Of a stretch of DNA of 64,000 nucleotides, positions 45,048-55,874 are shown piece after piece (within the stretch, counting starts at the first letter, position 1; each line of letters starts with the position of its first letter). The position numbers and the translations under genes were made by a program. Source of the stretch: Naganishia liquefaciens (Eukaryota > Basidiomycota > Tremellomycetes > Filobasidiales > Filobasidiaceae); assembly GCA_013423385.1 (NCBI GenBank), contig BLZA01000016.1:124001-188000 (forward strand), written 5' to 3'. The notes under the pieces were generated by a model that worked only from the letters and a program-made list of their open reading frames with translations, ran no database searches and was not told the DNA's origin.

Positions 45048-45626
45048 ATGTCGAACATCAAGCATCTTCGTATTAACACTTCAGCTCACAAGGGTCACCC
45101 CCACAATTTCGTGCAGAAGCTGGAAGTGACTGTTCAACACTTGGCGAAACATTGGGAAATCTGTTCCGACGAAATTTACGTCACATTTCTCGCCACTGCT
45201 GTGAAATTCGCACAAGAACGGCCTTTAGCTTTCCAAGAAGATGCGCGACTGACCGTATATAGAAATATGCACACGGGAGTAGTCACCTATGGTGCTGCGT
45301 TCTCGGGCAGTTTGGGCGATATTACGAGTGAACAGTTGACCAATATCGAGGTAAGTTGTACCCTGATTTACTAAAAGCCTAAGCCTAGCAGTAGTTGCGA
45401 TTAAAGCTGACCCTGTATGACCGTCAATTTCCAGGGGAAAGGGCAGTTCGACGACAACGGATACTCGCTCAACAATGGCTTAGGCTCGGAAATGAGCTTG
45501 AAATTGCCGCCAACTGACTTGTCGGGGTCTCTGCTCTCCAACGCCTTCGAGAAGGGCGACGCTGTCGGCCAACATACTGGCTTCGTGGGCAGCATTGGGT
45601 CTACCCACTCCACGTTCACTTTGTAG
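45048..45626 (+). CDS. Small protein of unknown function, two exons
   Basis: Exon 1 (MSNIKHLRINTSAHKGHPHN ... LTVYRNMHTGVVTYGAAFSG, ITSEQLTNIE) joins at GAG|GTAAGT to exon 2 after a ~80-base intron ending TTTCCAG. Exon 2 gives GKGQFDDNGYSLNNGLGSEM, SLKLPPTDLSGSLLSNAFEK and a C-terminal GFVGSIGSTHSTFTL with TAG at 45624-45626. The protein has about 167 residues with no signal peptide. Short alternating hydrophobic/polar strands and Gly-rich turns suggest a compact beta-rich fold. I do not recognise it. The TATA box ~25 bases before the ATG suggests that either the leader is very short or the true start lies elsewhere. It sits at the left edge of an accessory stretch with two Cys/His-rich paralogs. 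Confidence 0.55.
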
Positions 45627-46348
45627 AGAGCCTAGGTGTAAGAGATAGCCTGACAAACTATATAGTAGTGTAGCAGAAACGACGACGCCCCATCAGATCT
45701 AGTACTACGTACTAGCTGTCCGCGGCCAGGACCTACGTCGCTCTGACAAAACTCGGGCTCATGGGCGTACTCCGAGCATTCGCTTTGAACTACAACCTTG
45801 GCTCCTAGTTCAATTGCAGACCCTCATTTCATGAAACAAATGACTACCAAGGGCATGGAGAGAAAGGCCCTTAGCGTACAAGTGAGAAACCTTAGTGGCT
45901 TCTTCGGATGTCGGTCTCGGACTGGGAGCTCGTACGCCTTCTCGTGCGATGAGGCGGCAAGCAATGCGGCTGTGCAGTCGCTTGCTTCAAATCGATATCA
46001 AGATTGCGTGTCGTAGAGAAGGCTGGCGGACTTCTTTCACAAGTCGGGTGATGTGACACAAGCAATGCAGGTCGCGGAAATAAAGGCATGTATCATAATT
46101 CTGTGTCAAAGGTGACGGTAGATATGAGATGTCGGCGATTCAAGGCTTTTAAAGGAGGAATATAGAAGTTCTGTCCGAAGTATATCATTTTCTTCTACAT
46201 AGCCCCGTTTTCAGTCTCAGAACATCGCTGAAAGGACTGGGCCTGCTCTTATATCAACCGCGATGTATCACTTCGACCCGTCTAGCTTCCGAAAGCCGGT
46301 CATCTTCACATCTTGAGCGCCCAGAACTGATACTGCTTCTATAGCAAC
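45627..46348. other. Intergenic with small unsupported frames
   Basis: A 72-codon frame (45798-46016, MAPSSIADPHFMKQMTTKGM) ends in Ser-rich sequence and has no splice partner I can support; it may be a decayed gene fragment. A TTATAT lies at 46249, exactly 100 bases before the next ATG and matching the spacing in the downstream paralog. Confidence 0.4.
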
Positions 46349-47158
46349 ATGCCGCTTCCTGCTGATGTCATATCGTGGTCCAACGATGCGAAAGCATTTA
46401 GATGTGGAATGAACGGTCAACATTCAGAGAGATATGGCTGGAGGAGGTACAAGGCCTGTCACCGCTCTTTCACAACGATGGCGCAGTGGCAGGCGCATAT
46501 GAACAACAAGTGTCATGTGTGTGGAGACCACAGTTACCTGGACAAGCGTGGAAATTCGCAAAGCGCTTCAAACATCACAAAGCACGAGAGGGGTCACGAT
46601 CCTCGAAACTATCCCGGAGTGAAGCCAACCTGGCTTTGCCAAGCTTGCGGAGTCCGACATCGGCCGTGGGGGTCGAGATCTTTCAATCTCGATCGACTGG
46701 GACATTTGGGGCACGGACTGTGTCCAGGTCAACCTTTTGACTATACGACTCTGTGGCAAAATCCCGAAGAAGAGATTCTTACAGATGTTCACTTGGCCAC
46801 CGAGGGCTTGGCTCAAGTTTCAGCTACCGCTGTCGAAGGCGCGTCGGTTGAGATAGACGTACATGCACCTTCAGCTGCTGCGGACGCCGGATTTGCCACA
46901 CAGCCCGGTATTTGGTCCATACCGAACACGTTGTGCCCTCCCAATGCGTTCTCTGGGACTGATCTTTATTCCGCCTCCCAACAGTTGAACGGCTTTCCTC
47001 CCGATCAAGTGCTAGTCAACCCTTCCATTGATACGCATAAGGAACTGGACTGGAGGATAGACGCGGAGCAGTCGATAGTGAACCATCAACCTGATGAACG
47101 TCACAGGTCAATCGTGTATAGTGAATGTAAAGACGTTACAAATCTGGCTCTGGAGTGA
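46349..47158 (+). CDS. Cys/His-rich zinc-finger-like protein, paralog A
   Basis: This single-exon, 269-residue protein starts MPLPADVISWSNDAKAFRCG. The N-terminal half is Cys/His-rich in a regular order: YKACHRSFTTMAQWQAHMNN, KCHVCGDHSYLDKRGNSQSA, ITKHERGH, WLCQACGVRHRPWG and GHGLCPGQPFDYTTLW. These could form two or three zinc-binding units, the first resembling C2H2 (C..F.......H....C). The C-terminal half is disordered and acidic. It shares the whole order of this block with the gene at 47638-48417, plus a TATA 100 bases before the ATG, so the pair is a tandem duplication. No known family is recognised. A nuclear DNA- or RNA-binding role is possible but unproven. Confidence 0.72.
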   Translation: MPLPADVISWSNDAKAFRCGMNGQHSERYGWRRYKACHRSFTTMAQWQAHMNNKCHVCGDHSYLDKRGNSQSASNITKHERGHDPRNYPGVKPTWLCQACGVRHRPWGSRSFNLDRLGHLGHGLCPGQPFDYTTLWQNPEEEILTDVHLATEGLAQVSATAVEGASVEIDVHAPSAAADAGFATQPGIWSIPNTLCPPNAFSGTDLYSASQQLNGFPPDQVLVNPSIDTHKELDWRIDAEQSIVNHQPDERHRSIVYSECKDVTNLALE

Positions 47159-47637
47159 AGCTCTAATTGGAGCCTGAAGCTGATTCAGGTCGCGAGGCGA
47201 CTCAACAAATCCGCAAAGCCCCGCACAGGTATACGCTGGTGAATTGAGCATATAGATCAGTGGGGGAAAACCAGTTTCCCAAGAGATGTGTCTGTCTATA
47301 GTATGGCTCTGCCAACATAGAGACGGTTAGCTACATACAGACGGTTGGCTAATATACAAGGGCTGCAGCCATGTTTGGAAAAAGAGCTGCCATTCGCTCA
47401 ATGTCACCGATAGATTTCTAGCCATGATGCGGAGATCAAAGGATATGCAAGGAAGAAGACTCATAATCCTTTTCGAAACTCTGAAGAGCCTAAACCGCCC
47501 TGCTCAGCTCATCTTAAAGCCACAAGCCAGAGTACTCTATATAGAGTAGGTTTCAGACTAGCTAGAGCCTTCCTCACGCCACCCTTTTTCTCCTTCGCTG
47601 AACCCATTCTCGCGCTGTCGATCATACCTCCAACAGC
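47159..47637. promoter_or_regulatory. Spacer between the tandem paralogs, with TATA box
   Basis: The palindromic ctctatatagag (TATATA at 47538-47543) lies 100 bases before the ATG of paralog B. A near-duplicate phrase (gacggttagctacatacagacggttggctaa) occurs at 47320-47355. No coding frame is supported. Confidence 0.6.
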
Positions 47638-48417
47638 ATGCAAACTCCTGGTAGTCCCATCTCACAGGTGAGAGAGGCTGTTACCGCTCCGAAGTATCAT
47701 TGTGGAGATAATGGCAGGTCCTGCGAGCGGCACAAATCAAGATGGGTACGCAATTGCGGTCGTTCTTTCACTACACAAAAGCAATGGGAGGCGCATGTGA
47801 ACAACGAATGCCATGTTTGCGGCCACAGCTACCTCGACCGTTTTGAAAACTACAAGAGTCCCGCTGTCATCAAAAAACACGAGGGGATCCATTTAACAAA
47901 GGATATCTCGGAAAAGAAAAAGGCTGAAAACGTCTGTGAAGACTGTGGAGTTCGCATGTGGACGAGGCTCGGAAGAGACGGAAAACCAAACTCAGGTCAC
48001 ACCGAGAACAAGTTATGTCCAGGTTCGAGGTTCGATTTCAGCACGCTATGGGTAGACGACGACGACAAGGGAGGTCTCCGCGATGATCCCGAGACGGCGG
48101 GGAACACCATCCAGCCGTCGCTTCCGCCTGGCCGAAGCGAAACGATGGAACAAGACGCACCGGCATCAATCAATGATCCCGCAAACCCAGTCCATGCATT
48201 CCACCCTGGATTTCCTTCCGAGAACTCCCTTACTTCCCAGATGGAATTAAATTCACGGGCTGGTTTGGGCACATCATCTATCCCAATGTCGGTTCCTTCC
48301 TCCGCTCATGAGCATTTTGATCTCTCTGTCAATGTTCCACCAGATACTTCGATAGAGCTTATTCCATCTGACACATCTGTCGAAATACCGAGCGGTGTGA
48401 TGGGACAGAGTCCGTGA
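47638..48417 (+). CDS. Cys/His-rich zinc-finger-like protein, paralog B
   Basis: This single-exon, 259-residue protein starts MQTPGSPISQVREAVTAPKY. Its Cys/His block follows paralog A closely: HCGDNGRSCERHKSRW, CGRSFTTQKQWEAHVNNECH, VCGHSYLDRFENYKSPAVIK, KKHEGIH, VCEDCGVRMWTRLGRDGKPN, and NKLCPGSRFDFSTLWVDDDD. Spacing between the Cys and His residues is mostly kept while other positions differ, as expected for an old duplication under constraint at the putative metal ligands. The C-terminal half is acidic and Ser/Pro-rich, ending PSGVMGQSP, and shows little likeness to A. Function is not recognised. The upstream TATA spacing matches A. Confidence 0.72.
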   Translation: MQTPGSPISQVREAVTAPKYHCGDNGRSCERHKSRWVRNCGRSFTTQKQWEAHVNNECHVCGHSYLDRFENYKSPAVIKKHEGIHLTKDISEKKKAENVCEDCGVRMWTRLGRDGKPNSGHTENKLCPGSRFDFSTLWVDDDDKGGLRDDPETAGNTIQPSLPPGRSETMEQDAPASINDPANPVHAFHPGFPSENSLTSQMELNSRAGLGTSSIPMSVPSSAHEHFDLSVNVPPDTSIELIPSDTSVEIPSGVMGQSP

Positions 48418-49283
48418 CATCGCAGCCTTCCGGTTTACGCCTTTTTGGACCGTTGGACCCGGAGGGGGTGATCTGGTACGAATATGAGAGTGGACTATAC
48501 GTTACATTGTAGAACTCTACAGATTGAAGGTATGACACAAACCTCGCATATCGTGAGCGAAAAATCGATTCCATCGATGAACTGTTGTACGATAGCAAGC
48601 TCAAGCGTACGCGAGATTTGACTTTTACTTATTCGATCTTTAAAGTCCAAAGCTTGTCGGAAGCCGTAGGGAGGCCGTATAAATCTGACAGCTGTTGTTA
48701 CGCTGCCTGTTCTAGAGATTAGTTTACAGACCCAAATGAGAATAGACTTGTTGCGTTCAGGTTGACTTGCCTAGCCTGCGATGCTCATATGGTCTGTTCG
48801 CCAGACGGCCGACCGCTCAGACGGCGCTCCATTCAGCCATTCCACGGGACAGAGAATTTGATCAGGTGGTGCACAATACCCTCTGATTGCTTCTTCTGGG
48901 AAACTCTACAAGCATTAGGCCAGGAGAGCACAGGAAGGCACGACGAGTGGTGATACTGTGGCGTCGGAACAGCGTTATCTACTGTGCTGTAGCTTCTGCC
49001 CAGGTCTCGGCCGGGTGCACCTTTGAACACCGATAATCAAAATGCAATCAGAATGGAATCAGCCCCTCAATCGGCACGGGTCCAATTGTAGAACCTTGTT
49101 GAACTAAAGCAAGGCCCAGGCTCGAATGACGTCAATGACAACAACTCGGGTCGATTTTGGATCCGCCCATCGCAAGCTAGGCAAGGCTTTTATCACCGGG
49201 GCAAAGGGATATAGCCCAGGCGAGTCTGTAGTCAGGCGACGTGACTGTTGCGGGTGCCATTCTAGGATTCGCCGCTGTCCAGC
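48418..49283. other. Intergenic region before the channel gene
   Basis: About 870 bases without a supported gene. Frames of 60-90 codons (for example 48762-48953) have no domain or splice partner. No clear TATA box is seen before 49284. Confidence 0.4.
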
Positions 49284-52200
49284 ATGTCAGCGACAAACAA
49301 GGACACTACTACCTCGACGTGAGTCTGATCATGACCTTTGATGAGTCGGATTTTGATCTCCTTTTCATAGACCGCAATTCGTTGCGGCCCTTGTATTGGG
49401 AGCCGCCATCGTTGGAGGACTTTCGGCCGTCTTCGTCCTTCTTTACAGGAACCCGAAGCTTCGAAGGGTATACCAAGCTCGACATGAGTTGGCACCGGAA
49501 GAGTGAGTGTGGTTTGTGAATAAAACACCCAAAGGAGGTGAACCTGATGCGGCTCCTATTCATAGGAAGCGACCGGCTGCTCTGCCTCCCGGATTAGCTC
49601 CATGGTGGAAGACGATTCTCTTGTCTCCAGATAAACTTGTCATTGAACAGAACGGTCTCGATGCCTACTTTTTCTTGCGATTGTAAGTTGCGCACGGCAT
49701 CTCTGCGTAGTATCGCTAAAACGCCCCTTCCCAGCATCAAGATTTTTGGATTGTACCTTCTCGTGCCGTACTTTCTCCTAACATGGATCATCCTGATGCC
49801 AGTTTCGTGAGTCCATTGTCCATCAGCAGCGGCCACGCTGATCGTTTCCACAGTGCAACGAGTCCCAACCAAGGGCTCTCAGGGCTCAACATGTTTACCT
49901 TTGGTAACGTCGGCGAAACCGTTCAAGTCCGCCACGTTGCCCACTTTCTGGTTGCCGTTACGTTGATCCGTGAGTCACCTGGTAGTGGAAAGGCCACTCG
50001 CTCAACCCCTACTCAGTGTGGACGGTCTTCACCGTCTTCAAGGAATTCCAACACTTTATCAAGACGCGTCAACAATGGCTTTCCACCACGAACCATCAAC
50101 GACTCGCTCGAGCGCGAACCGTTCAGCTCGTCAATGTACCTCAGGACCTCATGAGTGGCTCGGCCCTTCGTGAACTCGCTGGAAGCATCACTCAGTCCTC
50201 GTCCCCCGTCAAGGTCTGGCTCAGTCGGGAAGCCAAGGAGATCGAAGACGTGTACGATGATCGAAATGATGAGCACCTGCGACTCGAAGCCGGCGAGGGG
50301 AAGATGTTGATGCAGGCTGTCAAGAACGTCAAGAAGAACAAGCTCCCCTCTGGCTCGTCCGCTTCGTCGGATCCGGAACGCGCCTCATCGGTTGACGCCT
50401 TGCTGGAGAAATACCTCACGCCCAAGCAACGCAACAAGATTACCTGGAAACAAGGCTTCCTCGGGCTGATCGGCCGCAAGATGGATCGCGAGCAAAGTCC
50501 GGCGTTTATCCGCGAAAAGAACGAAGAACTTGAAAAGATGCGTGCTGATCTCGAGCAGTTCAAGTTGGGCAATGTCGCCTTCTTGCGGTTCAAGACCCAG
50601 GCCGAGGCACATACGTTTGCGCGATGCGTCAACAGGGCAAAGGAGCGCAAGGGGATCACAACTGGAATCGAGGTCGTCCCCGAGGATATCGAATGGAATA
50701 ATACGGGCAAGAACCCAAAGCAGCGCAAGGCCAGCGGCATTATCTCTTGGTCACTGACGATCGGTCTCATCATTATTTGGTCCATTCCCGTTTCCTTTGT
50801 CGGAGCTGTCAGTAACATTGACGCCCTGTGTCAGACCGCAAGTTGGCTCGCATGGATCTGCACGATTCCAGAGGCCGTGTTGGGTATCATCAAGGGTATC
50901 TTGCCGCCTGTCTTGTTGGCTGTGCTGTTCATGCTGTTGCCGATCGTCTTGAGACTGTGGATCAAGATGACTGGTGTTGTACGAAAGAGGTGAGCACCGA
51001 GTGTTTGACGGGCGAGTTGAATGCTGAGCCCCCGGTGACAGCGACATCGAGCTCAAGCTCTTCTCTCGATTCTGGCTGTTCCAGGTCATTCATGGGTTCC
51101 TGGTCATCACGTTCAGTAGTGGTCTCATGGTATGTCTGCGAGGAATCGTCAGAAATGACGCTGACTTTTTTTCGCCCAGGCGGCACTGGGAGATTGGGAA
51201 ACATTCATCAATGACGCGCCTACCATGCTGGCCAACAAGTTGCCCTCTGCAAGCATTTTCTTCGTGACCTTGTACGTCCACCCTGCTTTCACTCCGCGAA
51301 TATGGCTAATTCCCTTATAGCATCGTCACAGCCACCTTTTCGTCTGCAGCCCAAGCCTACAGCCGTGTCGTCCCCGTCGCCATGCTCCTCCTGAAGGGCA
51401 TCCTCGGTGGAAACACCCCTCGCAAGGTCTACACGTCGGAGTTTAAGATGCAGAGCTTTGCATGGGCCACCGTTTGGCCGCCCGTGTGCTTGATCGTCTG
51501 TATCACCATCGTGTACAGTGTTATTCAGCCGATCATCGTCGGCTTGGCATTGGTTGCCTTTGCATTGTGAGTGCAGGGTACCTGCGTCGCCCTTTCTTTA
51601 CGCTAATCTTGTCCGCAGAATGTACTCGGCCTACAAGTACTTGCTTGGATGGTGTGCGGATCAACCGGATGCGCTTGAGACGGGCGGAATGTACTACCCC
51701 AAGGCGCTCAACACCGTCTTTGTCGCTCTTTATCTCGAAGAAGTCTGCCTTGCCGGTTTGTTGTTCTTGAGCACAAAGCCCGGTGGCGGGCGGGCTCCGA
51801 GTGGACTGGCGGGTGGTGTGATCATGGTGAGCAGATGAGCGAAAGTGTCGCTGTCATTTGCTAATTTTCGGTTCAGGTCATCACGGGGTTCATTACCATT
51901 GCCGCTCACGTATACATCAAGCATCGATTCAACAAGGAGACCCTCACGTACACCAACTCTTCGTTGATTGGCGGTAGTGCGTCAACGACCAAGCTTCACC
52001 AGACAACGACCGCGGGCACGGAAGGAGGCTATGGCCGAACGAACACAGACGCGCTCGTCCGAGACGACGATTCTTCCGACGCCGGGGAGCACTACGGCAA
52101 CACGACCGGCATGCACGCGCACGCTTTCGATCATCCTGCGTTCTGGAAACGTCAGCCGATCGTCTGGCTCGCGGACGATGAGTTGGGTATCGCGAGGCTC

Positions 52201-52335
52201 GAGGTGGAACGACTGAATGATCAGCACGGGGTTGAGGCGAGTACGCAGTATGCCAAGTTGGATCATGAGGGACATATCACGGTAGAGAGGGCGCCGCCTG
52301 ATGATGAGTACTACGGAGGCATGTCGCAGCATTAG
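49284..52335 (+). CDS. CSC1/OSCA-type cation channel (RSN1 family)
   Basis: This family comprises osmosensitive or mechanosensitive calcium-permeable channels of the plasma membrane. Exon 1 is short (MSATNKDTTTST) and splices to PQFVAALVLGAAIVGGLSAV (TM1) and FVLLYRNPKLRRVYQARHEL. Then come PPGLAPWWKTILLSPDKLV, IKIFGLYLLVPYFLLTWII, FGNVGETVQVRHVAHFLVAV and TVFKEFQHFIKTRQQWLSTT. The cytosolic RRM-like domain includes RTVQLVNVPQDLMSG, VWLSREAKEIEDVYDDRNDE and GNVAFLRFKTQAEAHTFARC, then PEDIEWNN. The 7TM core follows (IISWSLTIGLIIIWSIPVSF, IIKGILPPVLLAVLFMLLPI and others). The tail ends HPAFWKRQPIVWLADDELGI...MSQH, a conserved family ending. Start 49284 has no in-frame competitor that keeps TM1. 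Confidence 0.92.
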
Positions 52336-53240
52336 AGGGACAAGTGTGCCTCGGTGCATCCGCAAAGTATAGACTTTTGGAGAGACTGGACTTTCTTTCT
52401 ATAATACTTGTATTACTTATACTCCGCCACGAGCACGCCACGAGATACACGAGTCTGAGACTTTTGTCATGCACGTTAGCCAGGAGAGCTTGCGGGGTCT
52501 TGGGCCCGTTTGTAAGGCTGACAGCCTCATCGAGCTCGCGCCTTGCGGAATTGGAATGCCAGCTGGCGCCTCACCTCGGCCAGGGCCCCGCTGTCACCTC
52601 GGTCTCGTGTTTCCATGCGCATCCGAAGCGTGAGACATCATCATCAGGCACGCGTTTACGGCCGGCGGATGCAGATCGGGGTATAGCGGTCAGGAGAATG
52701 CGCTGCAGCTGCTGCTAGCACGGCAACTGTCCCGCATCGCAGCATCGGTGCGGAGATGCCATGGAACGTTTAGAAAGCGGAAGCAGACAGGGAAAGGGAA
52801 TTGTCTACGCCAGGTTTAGCTCCCTTGTCGAGTCGTGTATAGGCAATTCGCAAATCGTGAGTCAGCTAGTTGAAGCATGAAGAGCGCGTGGGTAACTTAT
52901 GGGAGAGGGCAGAATCGTGGCAAGCGACTGGCGAATGGGAAGGCACAGAAACGGAATACAGCTTGCTTGTGAGACCGTCAGTCATGAAGTATCGGACGAG
53001 GCTTTTGAAAGCATCCAGGGAGTGAAGCAGGGGCGGAAGGGCACCTCGGAGAGATGCCTGCCTCCTACATATATGTGAAGCGCCGCTGGATATGGGTCCC
53101 CGTTCTTCGTCCGATGCGAACAGTCTGCCGCTTACTGGACCATTCGAAGTGAGTCTTGTCATTGGCCTGACCGTTGTTTGGGCTGACAGCTTGCCTTTCA
53201 CCCAGAACCGGCGACACATATCCCACGACCCCATCAGATC
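52336..53240. promoter_or_regulatory. Intergenic; lipoxygenase promoter
   Basis: About 900 bases. A TATA-like ctacatatatgtg lies near 53066, 175 bases before the lipoxygenase ATG chosen here. An ATG at 53092 opens a 19-codon frame (MGPRSSSDANSLPLTGPFE) that could join the lipoxygenase frame over a 41-base intron, but it sits too close to the TATA to be likely. No other gene is supported. Confidence 0.5.
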
Positions 53241-55375
53241 ATGTCGAACATTCCCGCCTCTCCAGAGGCCGGCGCGCCCGACAACAAGTTTAATCTCCGA
53301 GTATGGGATGCAGGACTTGTCGTTCAAGAGCTGGAGCGCAATCACCTGTTGCCTCGAGACCTCACGGGTTCGCCGACTATCAGAGCCATGGGCGTCATCA
53401 CTCCGGCCACGAAGCCTAAGAATAGGATCAAGGAGGGCACATTCAGTGGAACAGCAAAGGCCATGACGGAGGTTTATCATCGAATCCAGATGCGGCGAGT
53501 GTTGTTGGGCTGTCTGAGAGACACCGCAGCTGATGAGTGAGAGTGTGCAGCTTCAACTCGTTCTTTGACGTGATTGGAGTAGCACCTTCGATCCCCATTC
53601 GAACGACGATGGAGCAGGCGAGGTTGACATACCAGTGGACACCCCTCACTGGACCTCATGCGGACCTATATCCACCTCACCTCTACCTCATCCCAGAAGG
53701 ACCCGATTATCTCAACACGTTCCAGATTTTCAACGGCATGCGTCTGCTGGACGTCGGATTTGTGCTGGCATCAATCATTCCTGAAAGCTTCAAAGATTAC
53801 ATCATGTCTGATCCCGACGATGGTGCCACGATGCAGGAGCTCGACGATCGCAATCACAAACTTCGCGCCGAGAAGAAGAATATCTACAAGGAGCCCAACG
53901 TTGGGGACTGTAAAGTAACGCCCTGGTATACCGACGAATCGTTCGGTCAGCAGCAGTTTACAGGCGCAAACCCAACTACCATCGAGGCTGCGTCGCCTCA
54001 ATGGGCCAAAGAGTTCCAGAATGAAGCAACGAAGCAGGGCAAAACTGAACTGGCAAAGGCGATCGCCGATGCTGCCACAAGTCATTCTTTGTTCGTCCAG
54101 GATTGCGAGTACTACCGCGCGGCCGTCGGGGCTGGTCCGCTGGCAGAACTCTCGGCGGGCATCACCGACCCCGCCAAAGCCCGTTTCGCTTGCGCTTCGG
54201 TCTCACTATTCATCCTTACCAAGGCAGGCAAGCTTCACCCCGTCGCCATCGTCATCGACTACAAGCAAAACATGGCTCACTCGGTGTGCCTCTTCAATCG
54301 GCGTCTCACCCCAGAAGACAACAGCCCTGACCAGGCGGTCGATTGGCCGTGGCGATACGCCAAAACATGTGCCTCGAGTGCCGATTGGATCCGACACGAG
54401 GTCAAGGTCCACTTGAACGACTGTCATTTCATCGAGGAAGCCACGATTATCGCTGCGCATCGCGCGTTCCCAACCGATCACCCGGTCTACAGGTGCCTGC
54501 AACCTCATTGGCTCAAGACGTTGCCGTTGAATGCCGGGGCGAGAGCCACGTTGGTCCCGCAGGTAGTTGTCCCCTTGATTGGGATGACCACGGATGCGAC
54601 GTACAAATTTATCAGGCACGAATACAACACGTTTGACTTCAAGGGTCACTATGTGCCAAATCACCTTGCCAGTCGCGGATTCCCCTTGGCAGAACTCGGA
54701 TCGGACAAATTCCACAACTATGCATATGGAAGAGAGATTCTTCTCATGTGGCAGCTCTTACGGAAGTTCGTCAAGGCGTTCCTTACCGGCAATGGGCTGA
54801 CGGACGCAAAGGTCGCCAACGACGACGCGATCAAGTATTGGTACTTGGAAATGCAAAGCAAGGAGGGCGGACAGCTCCCATCTTTCCCGACTATCAAGAC
54901 GCTCGATGACCTTGTCGACTGCGTGACCATGTGTATTCACATCGCGTCCCCTCAGCACACTGCCGTCAATTACACGCAAGAGTACTACAACTCGTACGTT
55001 CCCAACAAGCCACCCGCGATCTGTGCGCCATTGCCCAAAACACTGCAAGAGCTTCAAGCAATTGGGGAGAGCGACCTCATGAAGGCACTTCCCGTCGGGC
55101 GGGCCAACGAATGGCTGCTTGCTTCGCATCTCGTTCACTTGCTCAGCTATCAAGTTGCCGAGGATCAAAACATCTACAACTATGGTGTCTCGCTGTTCAA
55201 GTTGACCGAAGGCGACGATACCCAAACGGCCATCCACGATGCCGCTCGGCAATTTGTGATTGATCTGCTCGAGTTTGACAAGGTGACAGAGCAGATGCAG
55301 AAGCAGTTGGACAATCAAGAAATTCCGTACGATGTGCTGCAGCCAAAACTCAATGCCGTCTCCATCTTGATTTAA
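53241..55375 (+). CDS. Lipoxygenase
   Basis: Lipoxygenases add dioxygen to polyunsaturated fatty acids to form hydroperoxides. Exons 53241-53500 and 53551-55375 join in frame to 694 residues. Metal ligands are all present: H369 and H374 in WIRHEVKVHLNDCHFIEEA, H556 and N560 in PQHTAVNYTQEYYNSYVP, and the C-terminal isoleucine I694 (NAVSILI). Other family blocks are PWRYAKTCASSADWIRHE, AHRAFPTDHPVYRCLQPHWL and LKTLPLNAGARATL. No signal peptide is visible, so the enzyme is intracellular, unlike secreted fungal manganese lipoxygenases. Iron or manganese cannot be decided. The intron has a weak donor (CGAGT|GTTGTT) but exact phase and a CTGAT branch site. Regiospecificity cannot be read from sequence alone. 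Confidence 0.93.
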
Positions 55376-55874
55376 TGTGAGGCGGGGTATGTGGAAGACA
55401 GCTCTCGGGAGATCTGGGAGGATGATGTGGTGACGTGGATCATTGAAAAATGCCGCTCTTCTCTTTCATGACTAATCCTGGCAAAATAGCACTCTTGTAT
55501 GGGGTAAACTGTAAGATGGACTTTTGATCGAGAACATTTGTTGAGAATTAGCTCGCACTTGTCGATTTGCAAGATTACCTTCTGCCTGCTTTCCACACGA
55601 CCTCAAGGAAACGCCCATCAGAAATCGTTATAGAATAGGCTCAAGTAATGGATTTTCACCAAGTATTCCACCAAGTTCCACCAAGTAGCCCGACGATGGT
55701 TGTTAGGCTACGGATCTTTGGTGTAACAACTGTGTCGAAGCGCCCTGTGTGACTGCAACTATCTGTACATCAGACACATTGTCTTCACACAATGGGATTA
55801 CCTCAAAGTTTCCCTTTCCTTTCAACAGCACGAGTCGAGTCACGCTGCATCCTCCTCCAACCAAGCACACCAGC
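55376..55874. other. Convergent intergenic region with short direct repeats
   Basis: About 500 bases between the lipoxygenase stop and the end of the next gene. The phrase ccaccaagt occurs three times near 55658-55685 with short spacing, an imperfect microrepeat. No gene or RNA is supported. Confidence 0.5.

Noticed and set aside
45798-46016. 72-codon frame between the unknown gene and paralog A
   Set aside because: No domain, no splice partner and no promoter. Possibly a decayed fragment, not supportable as a gene.
53092-53240. Upstream lipoxygenase start with a 41-base intron
   Set aside because: The phase works, but the ATG lies about 25 bases from the TATA-like site and the intron is shorter than others here. 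Kept only as an alternative.
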